64,000 bases of DNA from Bradyrhizobium sp. CB82 (lineage in GTDB: Bacteria; Pseudomonadota; Alphaproteobacteria; Rhizobiales; Xanthobacteraceae): assembly GCF_029714405.1 (NCBI RefSeq), contig NZ_CP121651.1, positions 124,001 to 188,000 on the forward strand. Reading direction: 5' to 3'. Of the stretch, positions 20,287-30,329 are shown piece by piece. The stretch's first letter is position 1. Every line of letters starts with the position of its first letter. A model generated the notes under the pieces. That model did no database searches. It had not been told where the DNA came from and was given only the letters and a program-made list of their open reading frames with translations. A program made the translations under genes and the position numbers.

Positions 20287-20485
20287 CCAACCAGGCTATT
20301 CGCAATCAACCCACCGCCTTCTTCCTTCTCCGCCCCGCGCATCACGATCCTGAGCACATCATCCGGCAATGGTCGCTGCAACCCCTTCGCCTCATCCCAT
20401 GGCGCGCGCATCCACACGTCCCGCTTCTCGACAGTCGTCAGGATCACCGGCATGCCTTGGGATGGATCGGCTCGACGACCGCGCT
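20283..20485 (-). pseudogene. SRAP (YedK/HMCES-type) protein, C-terminal fragment
   Basis: Read on the minus strand this gives [32 protein letters not shown] and [11 protein letters not shown], the characteristic end of SOS-response-associated peptidases, which cross-link to abasic sites in single-stranded DNA. It lacks the N terminus and catalytic Cys. The matching N-terminal piece lies upstream on the same strand at 21200-21530. Confidence 0.75.
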
Positions 20486-20488
20486 CGC

Positions 20489-20698
20489 TTAGCGATCAGA
20501 AGACGTGACGGTCCCCTTTGCGTCGCTCAGCTTCCGAATGTAGTAGCCTTGCCTTTGAACCGCCGACTTGATCTCGTCACTGACTTTGAGAACCTTCTTC
20601 CTGGATTTGCGCCATCGCCCCGGCTTGTGTGCGGGTATAGGAAGTCCCTTACTAACGACGAGCAGGTCGCGTCTTTCGTTTAAATAAACGTCAAACAT
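20489..20698 (-). CDS. Small basic hypothetical protein
   Basis: A 69-residue protein starting [15 protein letters not shown], rich in Lys/Arg ([22 protein letters not shown]). It has a G-rich ribosome site just before the start. It fits a Bradyrhizobium orphan family by pattern. It lies between the two SRAP fragments. Confidence 0.55.
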   Translation of the reverse strand: MFDVYLNERRDLLVVSKGLPIPAHKPGRWRKSRKKVLKVSDEIKSAVQRQGYYIRKLSDAKGTVTSSDR

Positions 20699-21033
20699 GT
20701 GCCCCCCCGAGCCAACCTAGCGTTATCGTTTCGGTTCCAAAGCGCAGTTGCAAGAGCCGCTTCATGGGCAGCACTGTCGCTCTGACGATAACACCTGGCT
20801 TTCGGCTCGCGTCCTGTGAATAGCGGGGAAGACTCCCGGTGTTCATCCAATCCGGCGCATTCTTCTGCTTGTATGTTGTTCGGATGTCACACGTACACAC
20901 CAACAGATTTCCGCATCGCGTCGCGGTGAACGCCTCACGGCTTGCGCCCCAGCCAAGGGAACAAGCTGTGCATTGAAGGCAAGTTGAACCCACTAGGCGC
21001 GGTTGATGGAACCAGACGCCGTGGGAGCGAACG

Positions 21034-21198
21034 ATGCCGATTAACGACTTGATAGACAGATTGATCGAAGAATACCGGGGCGACGTTCACGGGGCCTTGC
21101 AGGCGCTCCTCTTGCTCAACGAGCGTCTCGAGGCCGAGTTGCAATACTTCTATGAACAATCCAACATCGCTCCACCGCATCGGGGCACGCTGCACTAG
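21034..21198 (+). CDS. Small helical hypothetical protein
   Basis: A 54-residue protein starting MPINDLIDRLIEEYRGD, with helix LQALLLLNERLEAELQYFYEQ. GGGAG lies 7 bases upstream. Function unknown. Confidence 0.6.
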   Translation: MPINDLIDRLIEEYRGDVHGALQALLLLNERLEAELQYFYEQSNIAPPHRGTLH

Positions 21199-21199
21199 A

Positions 21200-21530
21200 T
21201 CATTGTTGGCAGCAGTGAGGCCAATTACCTCGTCCGCCGCGCGGTTGGTTGATGTTTGATGTGAGCGCTGCGGAAAGCGCCTGGTTCTCCGGCTTCAGCC
21301 AGCCGCTCCAGTGCGGCGATGACGTGTTGCGGATGTTGGTGACCGGCGGCCCGCCTGTGCGCGGTGGTGGCGGCATGCCCCAGCGCATGGTACCATCTCG
21401 GTGCCCGGCATCGGTGTTGCTGATCACTGGAGCCGGGTAGTCAGGGAATACGCCGGGCATGGGCTGCAAGTTACCGACGTAGCGGTTGATCACGCGGAAG
21501 AGCGCGAGGATGTGTGATACGCCGATCTGG
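21200..21530 (-). pseudogene. SRAP protein, N-terminal fragment
   Basis: On the minus strand it reads FRVINRYVGNLQPMPGVFPD, then YPAPVI, MRWGMPPPP and VTNIRNTSSPHWSGWL, the N-terminal half of the SRAP fold. The initial Met-Cys that forms the catalytic N terminus is missing, and the frame ends after ALSAAL. With 20283-20485 it forms the two ends of one gene separated by about 0.7 kb. Confidence 0.7.
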
Positions 21531-21711
21531 AGGCTAGAACCGTTCTCCGATGCCGATCCTGCGGCACGCGCAACTACAAGCCTCCCGTCGCATGATCAAG
21601 TTGACCGAGCAGCACGCCGTACAAGTGGGTGCATCCTGACGAAGAGCACCGAGGCCACGTTAGAAGCGGACCTCGGTCATTGCTTTGCGCTAAAGCTGCG
21701 AAGCAACAAAT

Positions 21712-24700
21712 TCATCGTGCGCGCTTGCGGCCACGTGGCTTGGATGCCGTCCTCGTCGTCGCGCTCTTCTTCTTTTTGACGGCCTTTGCCGGCGACCGCT
21801 TCTTCGTTTTAGAAGCGGCCGCTTTGCGAGTCTTCTTCGCGGCTTTTGGATGCTTGCGCCCTCGGCTTACCTTTTTCGGCTTGCGTTTTGGCTTGGCGAA
21901 GGGAGGCACCATGCCCGACACATCGATCACGCGCACGGCGATCCGCGTCCGCCGCTCGGGTGGCACCAGTTCGACTAGCATCTGCTCCATCTCTGTCGCC
22001 GAGGAGGGCGTGACCTGGCCGCCGGGCGCCGCAGAGATCTTGGCGGGCCGCTTATCACCAAACCAGAACACGGCGTAAACTCCGAAGCCGCCCGCGTCAG
22101 GGTCGGGCGTGTAAAATCGCTCAAGCTGTCCTTCGGCGGCTGTCCAGACATCAGAGTGATAATCGCGCTTAAGCTCGCAGAGAATCTTGCGAGCCGGCAT
22201 GGCGACCATCATGTCGGCGCGCTTGTCGTGCGCCATATGTCCCTCGGGCTCAACTGTTACCGACAGCGGCAGCAACCCTGGACGCAGGCGGTCAACAAGC
22301 CGGTCGCGGCAGGTCTCTTCCGGCAAGGGCTCCGTTGGACGACCATAACGATCGAGATTCCAGAACACTTTATAACCGTCTGTGTTGCCATGTCCTAACG
22401 TGGTCCTAGCATCGTCCAGATGGCCAAGAAGCACGGCGTGAAGGTCAGCGACGGTTGCGGGCGGCCCCTTGGAAAAAGCATTGACCGACCTTTGCCAATC
22501 GGGGCGGTCATAGTCGGCCTCACGACGTCGCTCCTTCTGCTGGGCCTTGGCATTGAGAATGAATGGCTTGTAGCTGGCGAGCGCCGGCTCCGCCTCAAGC
22601 CGTGACAACGCCAGCGTCGCCACTTCGGACGGGTTGGCGCTGATCGAATTGATCAACGAATTGACGTAGTCCGAGGCATCCCACGCATTGGTGTCGCCAT
22701 TCCAGCCACCGCTCGGGGGCGAGGCATAAGGGTTCAAGCTCCCACCCAGCCGCGCCAAGAATTCGAATTGGCTGAGCGTGAGCGCGATTCCCTTCCTACC
22801 ATTTGCGTGGCGACCGCTGCCGAAATCACGGAGATCAAATATGGCGCCGGGCCGGGCGTGTACGAGCGCGTCAACCGCGCTTTCGAATCGCGCGGGCGCG
22901 ACGATGTAAGCCGCCGCGATCCACTTGTCGTATTGCGGCAAGTCGACGGCAACCTTTTTCTCGATGACTGTAGCCGCAAGGTCAATGAACCTTCGATGGG
23001 CATCCGGCGTCGTCAGCATCGCGTCGAGCATCTCGCCCAGCCTGAAGATATTTGCGTTGGGATAGTCCCGCAGAAACTCCATCACCGTCGCGGCGCGATA
23101 GGGAGCAAACGGTTGCTCGGTCAGCAATTCATGCAATCCGTCGATGTGCTGATCGCCCCTGCTTAAACGTACTCGCGCGATCGCCATGTAGGCATCATGC
23201 ACCAACGTTGGCCGCTGCTCGATGGCCGCCTGTTTCCACGCCGCAGTCCGCCAGCCCTCCGTTCCGTCGCGGATTACGTACACAGGCTCCGTCAACTCGA
23301 ATGCGATGGCTGCCGAGAGTACGTCATCGGAAAACGATCCGAGGGCTTTCTCGGCAGCGAAACGTTCATCCAAGGACGCAAGAATTGCGCGCCACCAGTT
23401 GTAGAGCCTGCGTTCTGCCGCAAGGTCCGCCACAGTCTTGAGCGTTGGCAGATCGTGACGCGTGAGCACTGCCTTAAGTCCCTCGATCGCAGCTGGGACA
23501 TTGGCGTCACCAATTATGAAGGCAAGCCTGTCGCGCGGCGGCGCCTTCCGATCAAGGTCGGAAAACAACCCATAATAAATCTCCGCGAGGAAACTGAGCC
23601 AACCGAGATGCTGACCTGAGCGAATGGATTCTACGTTCGCCTCAAATTCGGCGCGATGCCTCGCGCGACTCTCTTCTGCTTCCTTGTCGTCGCTGCTACG
23701 GCCGCGCTTGCGCTCAAGATAGCGGTCGGGAAGTTTCACCGCGACAGCGCGGTCACGAATGGGCTGCAGCGTGGCGTCGGTTTCCCCGAGCGCGTAAAGC
23801 TCCGCAAAGGTCAACGGGCCCGACATCGCCCCGTTACGCCATGTGAACGGAAAAGCGGCTTCATATAAGAAGGCGCGCTTGGCGCTGCCGAGAGGCTCTT
23901 TCTGCGCATGATCGATCAGCAGCCTAAGTATCTGGTCGGGACTGAGGATGTGGAGCGTCGCTTCCTGCATATTATAGAAGTCGAGCCAGATGTTCTTTCC
24001 TGCGCCGCAGATCGTCAGGAAATAATCGACAACGGCGGCCACGCGGTCAGGCTTGGCGCCGATAGCTACGCGAAATTCATCGCCGGCGCTGTAGCTATCG
24101 CGAAACGTGTGCCAAACCAGAAGCCACCGCAGCGCCTGCGGAGGCGCGATCGTTGCGAGCTCATTCCAGGCACGCATGAGAACGCGCTTGTAAAAGCCGG
24201 CGATTTCCCAAGCGTTGCGGCGGGCGATTTTCCCCGTGCGCTTGCGGTGCTTCACGCCGTCGAGAATGGCCGGAACGTCACTAAGCGGGATTGCATCCGC
24301 GAGAAACCAGAGCACGCCGCCCGGCAGCTCGTCCGAGCTGGTCCAGACATCGTCAATCAGGGCGATCACGTCCGCCGGGTCACACGGGTCTCCGTATAAT
24401 TCACGAAGAATGTCGGCACGCAGCCGCAGCTCGGCGACGCTCTTTCCCAAGCGCGGATAGAGTCGCGCCAGCGCCTTCTTCCCGCCGGCGCCCAGATTGA
24501 CCAGCGCGTGGATGGCGGTGCGACGCTCCGCATAAGCCGATTTGCTCCGCAGCACAACGGCAGCGAGGTCCTCCTTTAGCGCAAGCTGCGGTGTGCCTAG
24601 CGCCAACGCCTCGACAACGATGGAGCGGACGCCAAAGCCGGCATTCTCCGAGCGCATCACCTTGCGAAACTCGCCGACCATGTCAGCACGCGAAAGCGCA

Positions 24701-25923
24701 CCCACCGCGGGCTCTTCCCGCGCGCCTCGCCGGAACCAAGGGTCGGTCTGCGATAAGCGGCCGAGAGCGCCGACGAGATACGCACAGTTCGATGGAGAAA
24801 GCGAAGCCGCGTCTCCGTAAGTCAGGACGCCGTAAGGGTCGGCTTCGATGAGGCGCGGCGCGAATTCTGGAAGGTGCACTGCAAGCCACGCGTGCAGGCC
24901 GCGCAGTTCCGGCGCTGGATGGCCATCGACGCCAAGCAGAGCCTGCACGCGCTGAAGGGGCAGGCCGTCCCGAACGGCTTCCGATAGCCACAAGGCGCCG
25001 AGGTATTCCGCTGTTACGCGGTGAGCGTAGTCCACGCTCCCCGGTGCAGATCCCACTTCAAACACTCGCCGGGTCAGGGCAGCACGCACAGAATCGAGAT
25101 CAAGGAAGCTGAGGCTGCGATAGCCAGGAACAGCGTCTGTGCCGGATTGGTCCGTAAGCCCTATGCCCTCGACGTCGCTGATAAGCCTCACAGCTAAGAC
25201 GGCCCCCGCAACCGGCTGAAGCTCCCTCGCCGAAAGCGCTCCCGATTTCTTCAACGCATGGTCGCGGTCGGCTTCTTCAAGCAGGAGCCTAGTGGCGATC
25301 ATGTAAAGCTCTGATCGCGTCTCTGGCCACTGACCACTGCGGACCACGCGCAACAGCATCAGGAGGTTCTGCGGATTCCGCAGGAATTCTCCGAGACCGC
25401 GGTCAGCTGCCGCTTTCATGAACGCGTTTGCCTCATCCACTGTTAGGCTCTGCGCTGTGAGCACGGCGCGGCACTCACCTTCGTTCAGTGCCGCGAGGCC
25501 GAGCACCGCGGGCGCTCCGCCGCTTTTGTCGAAAAATGGCTTCAGCGAGGCGAGATCGCTTTCACCCAGCCAGTCGGCGGCCCGGCAAGACAGCCGGACT
25601 TTGGATGGTGCGGTCTCGAACAGCTTGGTGAGCAAGGCATCGACTGTGTCGCGATCGCCGCGCCCTGCGCGCTTCTCGTCCAAGCCGTCGATGAAAAGAA
25701 CCTCGCCTTTCGTAGTGATTGGAGTCGCGAGGAAGCTACGGACGGTCACATAGCGTCCGCCTTCGGTGCCGGCGAAGATGCGAAAAAGGTGCGATTTGCC
25801 GGCCCCCGGGTCGCCCAAGAGCACGATGTTTTCGCGCGGAGCATATTCCGAAAAATACCGCGGACGGTCTTCTTCGGAGCGCCTACCCGGCGTGAGGTCA
25901 CGAACGATCCGATCCATGTGCAT
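21712..25923 (-). CDS. NACHT-type STAND ATPase with C-terminal PD-(D/E)XK-like nuclease
   Basis: A 1403-residue protein. The P-loop GDPGAGKS is at residues 37-44 and the Walker B motif VLFIDGLDE at 75-83 has the DGLDE shape of NACHT ATPases. A long helical-repeat region (about 280-1150) follows and probably senses a target. Near the C terminus RADMMV...CELKR supplies Asp1237, Glu1250 and Lys1252, the D-x12-E-x-K pattern of PD-(D/E)XK nucleases. The last about 60 residues are Lys/Ala-rich, like a histone H1 tail, and could bind DNA. Domain order (ATPase first, nuclease last) differs from the Avs proteins, whose effector is N-terminal. Related ATPases act in anti-phage defence, so abortive DNA cleavage is the likely role; this is inference. 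The gene lies beside a tRNA fragment. Confidence 0.75.
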   Translation of the reverse strand: MHMDRIVRDLTPGRRSEEDRPRYFSEYAPRENIVLLGDPGAGKSHLFRIFAGTEGGRYVTVRSFLATPITTKGEVLFIDGLDEKRAGRGDRDTVDALLTKLFETAPSKVRLSCRAADWLGESDLASLKPFFDKSGGAPAVLGLAALNEGECRAVLTAQSLTVDEANAFMKAAADRGLGEFLRNPQNLLMLLRVVRSGQWPETRSELYMIATRLLLEEADRDHALKKSGALSARELQPVAGAVLAVRLISDVEGIGLTDQSGTDAVPGYRSLSFLDLDSVRAALTRRVFEVGSAPGSVDYAHRVTAEYLGALWLSEAVRDGLPLQRVQALLGVDGHPAPELRGLHAWLAVHLPEFAPRLIEADPYGVLTYGDAASLSPSNCAYLVGALGRLSQTDPWFRRGAREEPAVGALSRADMVGEFRKVMRSENAGFGVRSIVVEALALGTPQLALKEDLAAVVLRSKSAYAERRTAIHALVNLGAGGKKALARLYPRLGKSVAELRLRADILRELYGDPCDPADVIALIDDVWTSSDELPGGVLWFLADAIPLSDVPAILDGVKHRKRTGKIARRNAWEIAGFYKRVLMRAWNELATIAPPQALRWLLVWHTFRDSYSAGDEFRVAIGAKPDRVAAVVDYFLTICGAGKNIWLDFYNMQEATLHILSPDQILRLLIDHAQKEPLGSAKRAFLYEAAFPFTWRNGAMSGPLTFAELYALGETDATLQPIRDRAVAVKLPDRYLERKRGRSSDDKEAEESRARHRAEFEANVESIRSGQHLGWLSFLAEIYYGLFSDLDRKAPPRDRLAFIIGDANVPAAIEGLKAVLTRHDLPTLKTVADLAAERRLYNWWRAILASLDERFAAEKALGSFSDDVLSAAIAFELTEPVYVIRDGTEGWRTAAWKQAAIEQRPTLVHDAYMAIARVRLSRGDQHIDGLHELLTEQPFAPYRAATVMEFLRDYPNANIFRLGEMLDAMLTTPDAHRRFIDLAATVIEKKVAVDLPQYDKWIAAAYIVAPARFESAVDALVHARPGAIFDLRDFGSGRHANGRKGIALTLSQFEFLARLGGSLNPYASPPSGGWNGDTNAWDASDYVNSLINSISANPSEVATLALSRLEAEPALASYKPFILNAKAQQKERRREADYDRPDWQRSVNAFSKGPPATVADLHAVLLGHLDDARTTLGHGNTDGYKVFWNLDRYGRPTEPLPEETCRDRLVDRLRPGLLPLSVTVEPEGHMAHDKRADMMVAMPARKILCELKRDYHSDVWTAAEGQLERFYTPDPDAGGFGVYAVFWFGDKRPAKISAAPGGQVTPSSATEMEQMLVELVPPERRTRIAVRVIDVSGMVPPFAKPKRKPKKVSRGRKHPKAAKKTRKAAASKTKKRSPAKAVKKKKSATTRTASKPRGRKRAR

Positions 25924-25932
25924 GAAAATGGG

Positions 25933-26163
25933 CTAGAGCAACGGCACCTCGATGACCGGTTTAACTCCGAAACTCGACTTCGACGAGATTGATGCGGCAT
26001 CATGATCTTGGGACACTTTTGAGCGCTGGGTAGCCATCAGCACCCGGCAGACGTGCAGCAGTCTGTTGCGAGCCTCCCGGCGCTGATCATTCCAGCGCGT
26101 GATAACGGCCGCGAACGGGCCGACTATCGTTGCGAGCACCACTGCCCAAGTATAGATATTCAT
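25933..26163 (-). CDS. Small membrane-anchored protein, DUF6680-like, shortened
   Basis: A 76-residue protein starting MNIYTWAVVLATIVGPFAAVI, an N-terminal membrane span followed by a basic helix (RREARNRLLHVCRVLMATQRSKV). This is the start of DUF6680-type proteins, which are normally longer; here the end after SQDHDAA diverges, so it is probably truncated. It lies just upstream of the NACHT gene on the same strand, 9 bp apart, and may be co-transcribed with it. Confidence 0.55.
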   Translation of the reverse strand: MNIYTWAVVLATIVGPFAAVITRWNDQRREARNRLLHVCRVLMATQRSKVSQDHDAASISSKSSFGVKPVIEVPLL

Positions 26164-26413
26164 CTCGCCAAAGTGCCCGGCGCTTGACCGCCAATCAAGG
26201 GCTGCCAAACTGCCTTTCCACAACCGCTTGCTCGATCATAGTCGTTGCTCAAGTAGCAGCTCGGTACGCGTACAAGTCGGCAAGCTGTTCGGGACACGAT
26301 CGGGACACTCGTCGTGCAACCATTTGATCTCACTCGCAAATCTACGAGGCGCCTTCTCCCACAAGGGGAGAAGGAGCAAAGTTTGTAAACACGCCGGCCG
26401 ATAAGCTGCTGGC

Positions 26414-26530
26414 TTACCCGCCTACCAAACCCCAGAGTACGATCAGGTAGTAAGCCACCACGGCAGCGATCACGTTGATCGCGACTATAAGCAATATATC
26501 GATTGGGATGATCGGTTTTGGCGTATCCAT
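26414..26530 (-). CDS. Small single-span membrane protein
   Basis: A 38-residue frame starting MDTPKPIIPIDILLIVAI with a continuous hydrophobic segment to VLWGLVGG. The ribosome site is weak. Supported by membrane-segment composition and position in a run of small membrane proteins. Confidence 0.4.
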   Translation of the reverse strand: MDTPKPIIPIDILLIVAINVIAAVVAYYLIVLWGLVGG

Positions 26531-26612
26531 CACGTTCTCGCAATGGACGTAATCCTAGTCGTACAGAGGTGCTCTCGCCGTTCACAAATGATGGTAGAGG
26601 CGAGTTCCTCGT

Positions 26613-26762
26613 CTACTGTTGCGTCAGCGCCTCAGTTGATTCCCACATCATCACTGGAGCCACATCTCGGCGATCCTCAGCAGTCGCTTGCCAAGCAGCT
26701 ACGGCAAAGTAGGCGGTAAGCGCCAGGGCAAGAGCAGTTAAGACAGAGCCGAGCTGGGTCAT
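26613..26762 (-). CDS. Small single-span membrane protein
   Basis: A 49-residue frame starting MTQLGSVLTALALALTAYF with a strong AGGAGGG site 9 bases upstream. A membrane helix is followed by a short polar tail (ATAEDRRDVAPVM). Function unknown. Confidence 0.5.
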   Translation of the reverse strand: MTQLGSVLTALALALTAYFAVAAWQATAEDRRDVAPVMMWESTEALTQQ

Positions 26763-27372
26763 CGGTCGGCACCCTCCTGAAACTTATTACACACAGAGAA
26801 GCACCTGCGCCTGTAAGTCGGCACGACTGAAGGCTGCAAATCTATAGGTTTGCTCGCACAATCCACAGGGAAGTATCGAAGCGACGAAGTAAGCGCGGAG
26901 CAATCAGGTACTTCTTCGAGTTGCTCGGTAGGATGGTACTGATCGGCGAGACCGTTGGAGCAGATCACAAGACCCGCGGCACAACCGGGTTCGACGAGTG
27001 CCGCTTTCTTACAATCGCAGCCAGTCCCCTCGCTGATCAAATCGCGAAGCCGACAGCCTTCAACGACAGTTCGTTTGACCATTCCCCGAAGGGTGATGGG
27101 CATCGCCTCAATGAGCGACTTCCAAAGACGAAAAGGTCCTGCACGGCGCCGGGCTGGCGAAAGGATGGACACCCTCAGGGCCTCGATCGGCGATTAGCCC
27201 GCGGACACCAAAAACTCGGCTGAAAACTGTCGGGGGCCGACAACTCCAAGAACTCATCCAAACACGAGCTGCTCTTCGTCGAGAGTTTCCTACCGAGCCA
27301 TTCCGACAAGGGTAAAACCTGTTGGGGGAGGTTTGTCGGAATAGCTATTGATTTTACTAGGAAATCATACGC
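26763..27372. other. Intergenic stretch before the tRNA fragment
   Basis: Open frames exist (for example 26759-27172 on the minus strand, Cys-rich, overlapping the next start by ATGA) but I cannot assign any to a family. It probably represents the end of the island next to its attachment site. Confidence 0.35.
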
Positions 27373-27417
27373 CTCTTAATCAGCGGGTCCCAGGTTCGAG
27401 CCCTGGTGCGCCCACCA
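27373..27417 (+). other. 3' fragment of tRNA-Lys(CTT), probable attachment site
   Basis: The 45 bp run from the anticodon loop CTCTTAA through TCAG, a variable region, the T arm (GGTTCGAGCC) and an acceptor end finishing in CCA at 27417. The bases before the loop (ACGC) cannot pair with TCAG, so only the 3' part of a tRNA-Lys gene is present. Such 3' copies are left when an integrase inserts an element at a tRNA gene. No integrase is in the window. Confidence 0.75.
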
Positions 27418-27905
27418 AAGTAAAAATCCTGGTTTTTCAATAGCTTCGCACATGTCGATTGAGACCAAAACGGGTCTCGTGCGACGTTTTTAGTCGGACG
27501 TCGCACGGCTGGATCGCTGTGCGACTTTCCTTTGTTTCTGTATCTTCTCCTTTGTTTATGCATCTTCACCCCATTCGATGCAGTGCGCAGATCCGATGGT
27601 ACAGCGCTATTACGTGCTCTTCGTAGAATAGGATATTAGGGCGAGCAAAACGGACAATCGAACGGTGCCACTTACTGCAGAACCAGAGCCGGATTGTCCG
27701 AATCGGGGGTTCGCTCGCTCCCCCGCCCCTACGCCTACGATCTTCCCCGATTTCCCACGCTTGATGGTAACATTCGAAGCCGCGGTCTAGACGTGAAGTC
27801 CCTTCGCGGAATGGGGTGGTTACTGAACGCCGTTAGGCGCCTTCAGTCTAGCGCTTGTGACGAGCCAGATCAGACAGATGACCCTGGGCAGCACCGAACG
27901 GTTCA
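27418..27905. other. Intergenic stretch after the tRNA fragment
   Basis: No supported gene. The frame crossing the tRNA fragment on the minus strand (27357-27569) is an artefact of translating tRNA sequence. Confidence 0.4.
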
Positions 27906-30065
27906 TCATTCCGCTGCAATCGCTGACTCGGCGATCGCAACTTCGACCAAGGTGTCGGAAAAAGTTGGCGCGCGTCCAAGATCTGCAAAGGCTGATGGGT
28001 TGAGAGCATTTACGGTCGCACCCGTTCGGCTCAGGCTGTGCCAATATCCTAGCGGAGCGACGACAACACCTGGCATGACGTCGCTGCTCACCTTCGCGAT
28101 CGCCTCGAAGCTGCCGCGATCATTGAAGATCCGAACGGGGCTCCCTTCTCCAACATTCCGCGCGAGGGCATCCTTCGGATTGACAAGCACGAACTGCTCT
28201 CCGGCGTGATGCAATTGACGCGGCAAGTTGCCATAGGAGGAATTGAGGAATGCGTGGCTCTTCTGGGAGATGATGTTGAGCGGATATTTGGCGGCGAGCC
28301 TTGGGTTGGTCGCCGGCGACTCGTTAGGTGGAACGTAGGTTGGCAACGGATCGACTGGCTCGCCCGCTTGGAATTCGTTCGAGCCTTGACGGAAGAGCGG
28401 GAGCACGAAGTTGCCGCCCGCCGCCATTGAGGCCTTGAATTCGCATTTGCCGGACGGCGTGAGGAAGTTGCCGTTGGCATGGGGCGCGTATGTGTCCGGC
28501 GTTCCTATATTCAGGCGCGCCCAACCCTTCTCCCTCAGAAGATCCATTGTTATTCCTTGAAGGGCAGGGTTCGCCCAATCCAAAGCATCCATTGCCATCT
28601 CCTCATCGCTCCGCTGCTATTGGCGATTATCGAGGCCCATGGTGTGGGCAAGCCGCCGGAACAACTCGGTGTTGGATACCGACTCGCCGAGCGGCGCGAT
28701 CGCCTGCTGGTTCAGCGACAAATAGAGATGCCCCCACGAGAACATCAAATCGAACTGCTCGAGCTGCGTGGTGGCAGGGAGTACGATGTCTGCGTACCGG
28801 GCCGTGTCGGTGAGGAATTGCTCGCTGACCACCGTAAAAAGGTCCTCGCTCTTGAGGCCTTGGATAATTTTTTCCTGCTCCGGGACCACGATGGCGGGAT
28901 TTGAATTGTAAACGAACAGCGACTTGATCGGCGGATCGAGCGGCTCCTCGCCGGTCAGTGCCGGTCCCAGTCGCCACTGGTTCAGCACGCGCGTGCCGGG
29001 CTTGATCCAGTCCGGGCGCATCAAGTTCTCCCATTTGACCGGGAAAGCCCAGATCGGCAACTGCAACATGCCGCCGCCGACATGGCGCCAGGCACCTACC
29101 AGCGCCGGCAAGCAAGCGGCGGCGCGCACCGTCTGGCCGCCGCCGGCGTGGCGCTCGATGGCGACGCCGATGCGGATCACGCTCGGTTGGGTGGTTGCGT
29201 ATTCGCGCGCGAGCGTCCTGATATCTTGCGCCGGAATCCCGGTGATCTTCGCAACCATCTCCGGTGTGTAGGCACTGGCGCGCTCCTTGAGTTCGTCAAA
29301 TCCGGTCGTGTAGTTCTGGACGTAATCGTGGTCGACCAGGTCCTCGCCGATGAGGATGTTCATCAAGCCGAGCGCCAGAGCCGCGTCGGTCCCGGGACGA
29401 ATAGGAATGTGCCAATCGGCTTCTCGGGCAGTACGTGTCTTGAACGGGTCGATCACGACCAACTTTGCACCTTTGTTCTTTGCCTCGGCAATGAACGGCC
29501 AGTGATGCAAGTTGGTGCTGATCGTGTTGCAGGCCCAGAGAATGATGTATTTCGAGTGCTTGAAGCTTTCCGGATCCATGCCGGGCGAGGGACCGATGGT
29601 CATGAAGTAGGCCGTACACGAGCCCGAATCGCAAAAAGTCCGCTCGCTAACGGTAGCGCCAAGCTTGTTGAAAAATGCATCGCCGACATTGAGGCCGTTG
29701 AGGATGCCCTCGGTGCCGAGATAGCTGTAGGGCAGGATGGCAGTCGCTCCGAATTGATCGATGATGTCGGTCCAGCGACGGCGGATTGTGTCCATCGCCT
29801 CGTGCCAAGTGATACGTTCGAACTGGCCGCTGCCTTTCGGCCCCGAGCGCTTAAGCGGATGAAGCAGTCGCTCCGGGCTGTAGACCCGCTGTTCATAGTT
29901 GTTGACCTTTACGCATAACCCCCCGCGCGTGAAGGGATGCTCTGGGTCGCCTCGAACATCAACCGCCCGTTCATCTTCGACAGTCACCAGCATGGCACAG
30001 GTGTCCGGACAGTCATGCGGGCAGGCCGCACGAACTACTTTCCGTCGCTCGGAAGCGTTTGCCAT
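27906..30065 (-). pseudogene. Molybdopterin oxidoreductase, interrupted by an amber codon
   Basis: A formate-dehydrogenase-like Mo-bisMGD enzyme of about 719 codons. The N terminus (MANASERR, ATG 30065 after GGGAG) carries the 4Fe-4S motif CPHDCPDTC with a fourth Cys in GGLCVK. RTFCDSGSC probably gives the Mo ligand Cys. The bisMGD regions include VVIDPFKTRTAREADW and VYNSNPAIVVPEQEK. At 28617-28619 an in-frame TAG interrupts the protein after MGLDNRQ. The same frame continues QRSDEEMAMDALDW and runs to the end at 27906 with the C-terminal MGD-binding domain. TAG is not the Sec codon, so this is a nonsense mutation or a suppressed stop. No signal peptide or partner subunit is seen. Confidence 0.85.
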
Positions 30066-30329
30066 TCTCGTCTCCCACCTCTGACGTTGTCTTACGGACT
30101 TGGCGCCGGGGTCGTCCCAGCGACCCCTAGGGTAAGATAATCTGTTCGGCGGCTCCGACCGGCCGAACGCGGTCATTCAAAGCTCACCGCCGGCTCAACA
30201 TCCGAATTCATATCACCTTGATCGCTGGCGACAAGGAAAAGGAGGGAGCAGCTCGCCAGCGAGCCAGCGACTTTGGTGTGCGGCATCCGCTGCTCGACGG
30301 TCACCCCACGCCGCCTTCCGTCAGGATGA

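Noticed and set aside
26759..27172. 137-codon Cys-containing frame overlapping the next start by ATGA
   Set aside because: No family, weak start and unusual composition; the overlap alone is not enough.
27357..27569. Minus-strand frame ending GRTRARTWDPLIKR
   Set aside because: The product is a translation of the tRNA-Lys fragment, an artefact often seen next to tRNA sequence.
28617..28619. Selenocysteine reading in the formate-dehydrogenase-like gene
   Set aside because: The codon is TAG, not TGA, and lies far from the Mo-ligand position, which already has a Cys.
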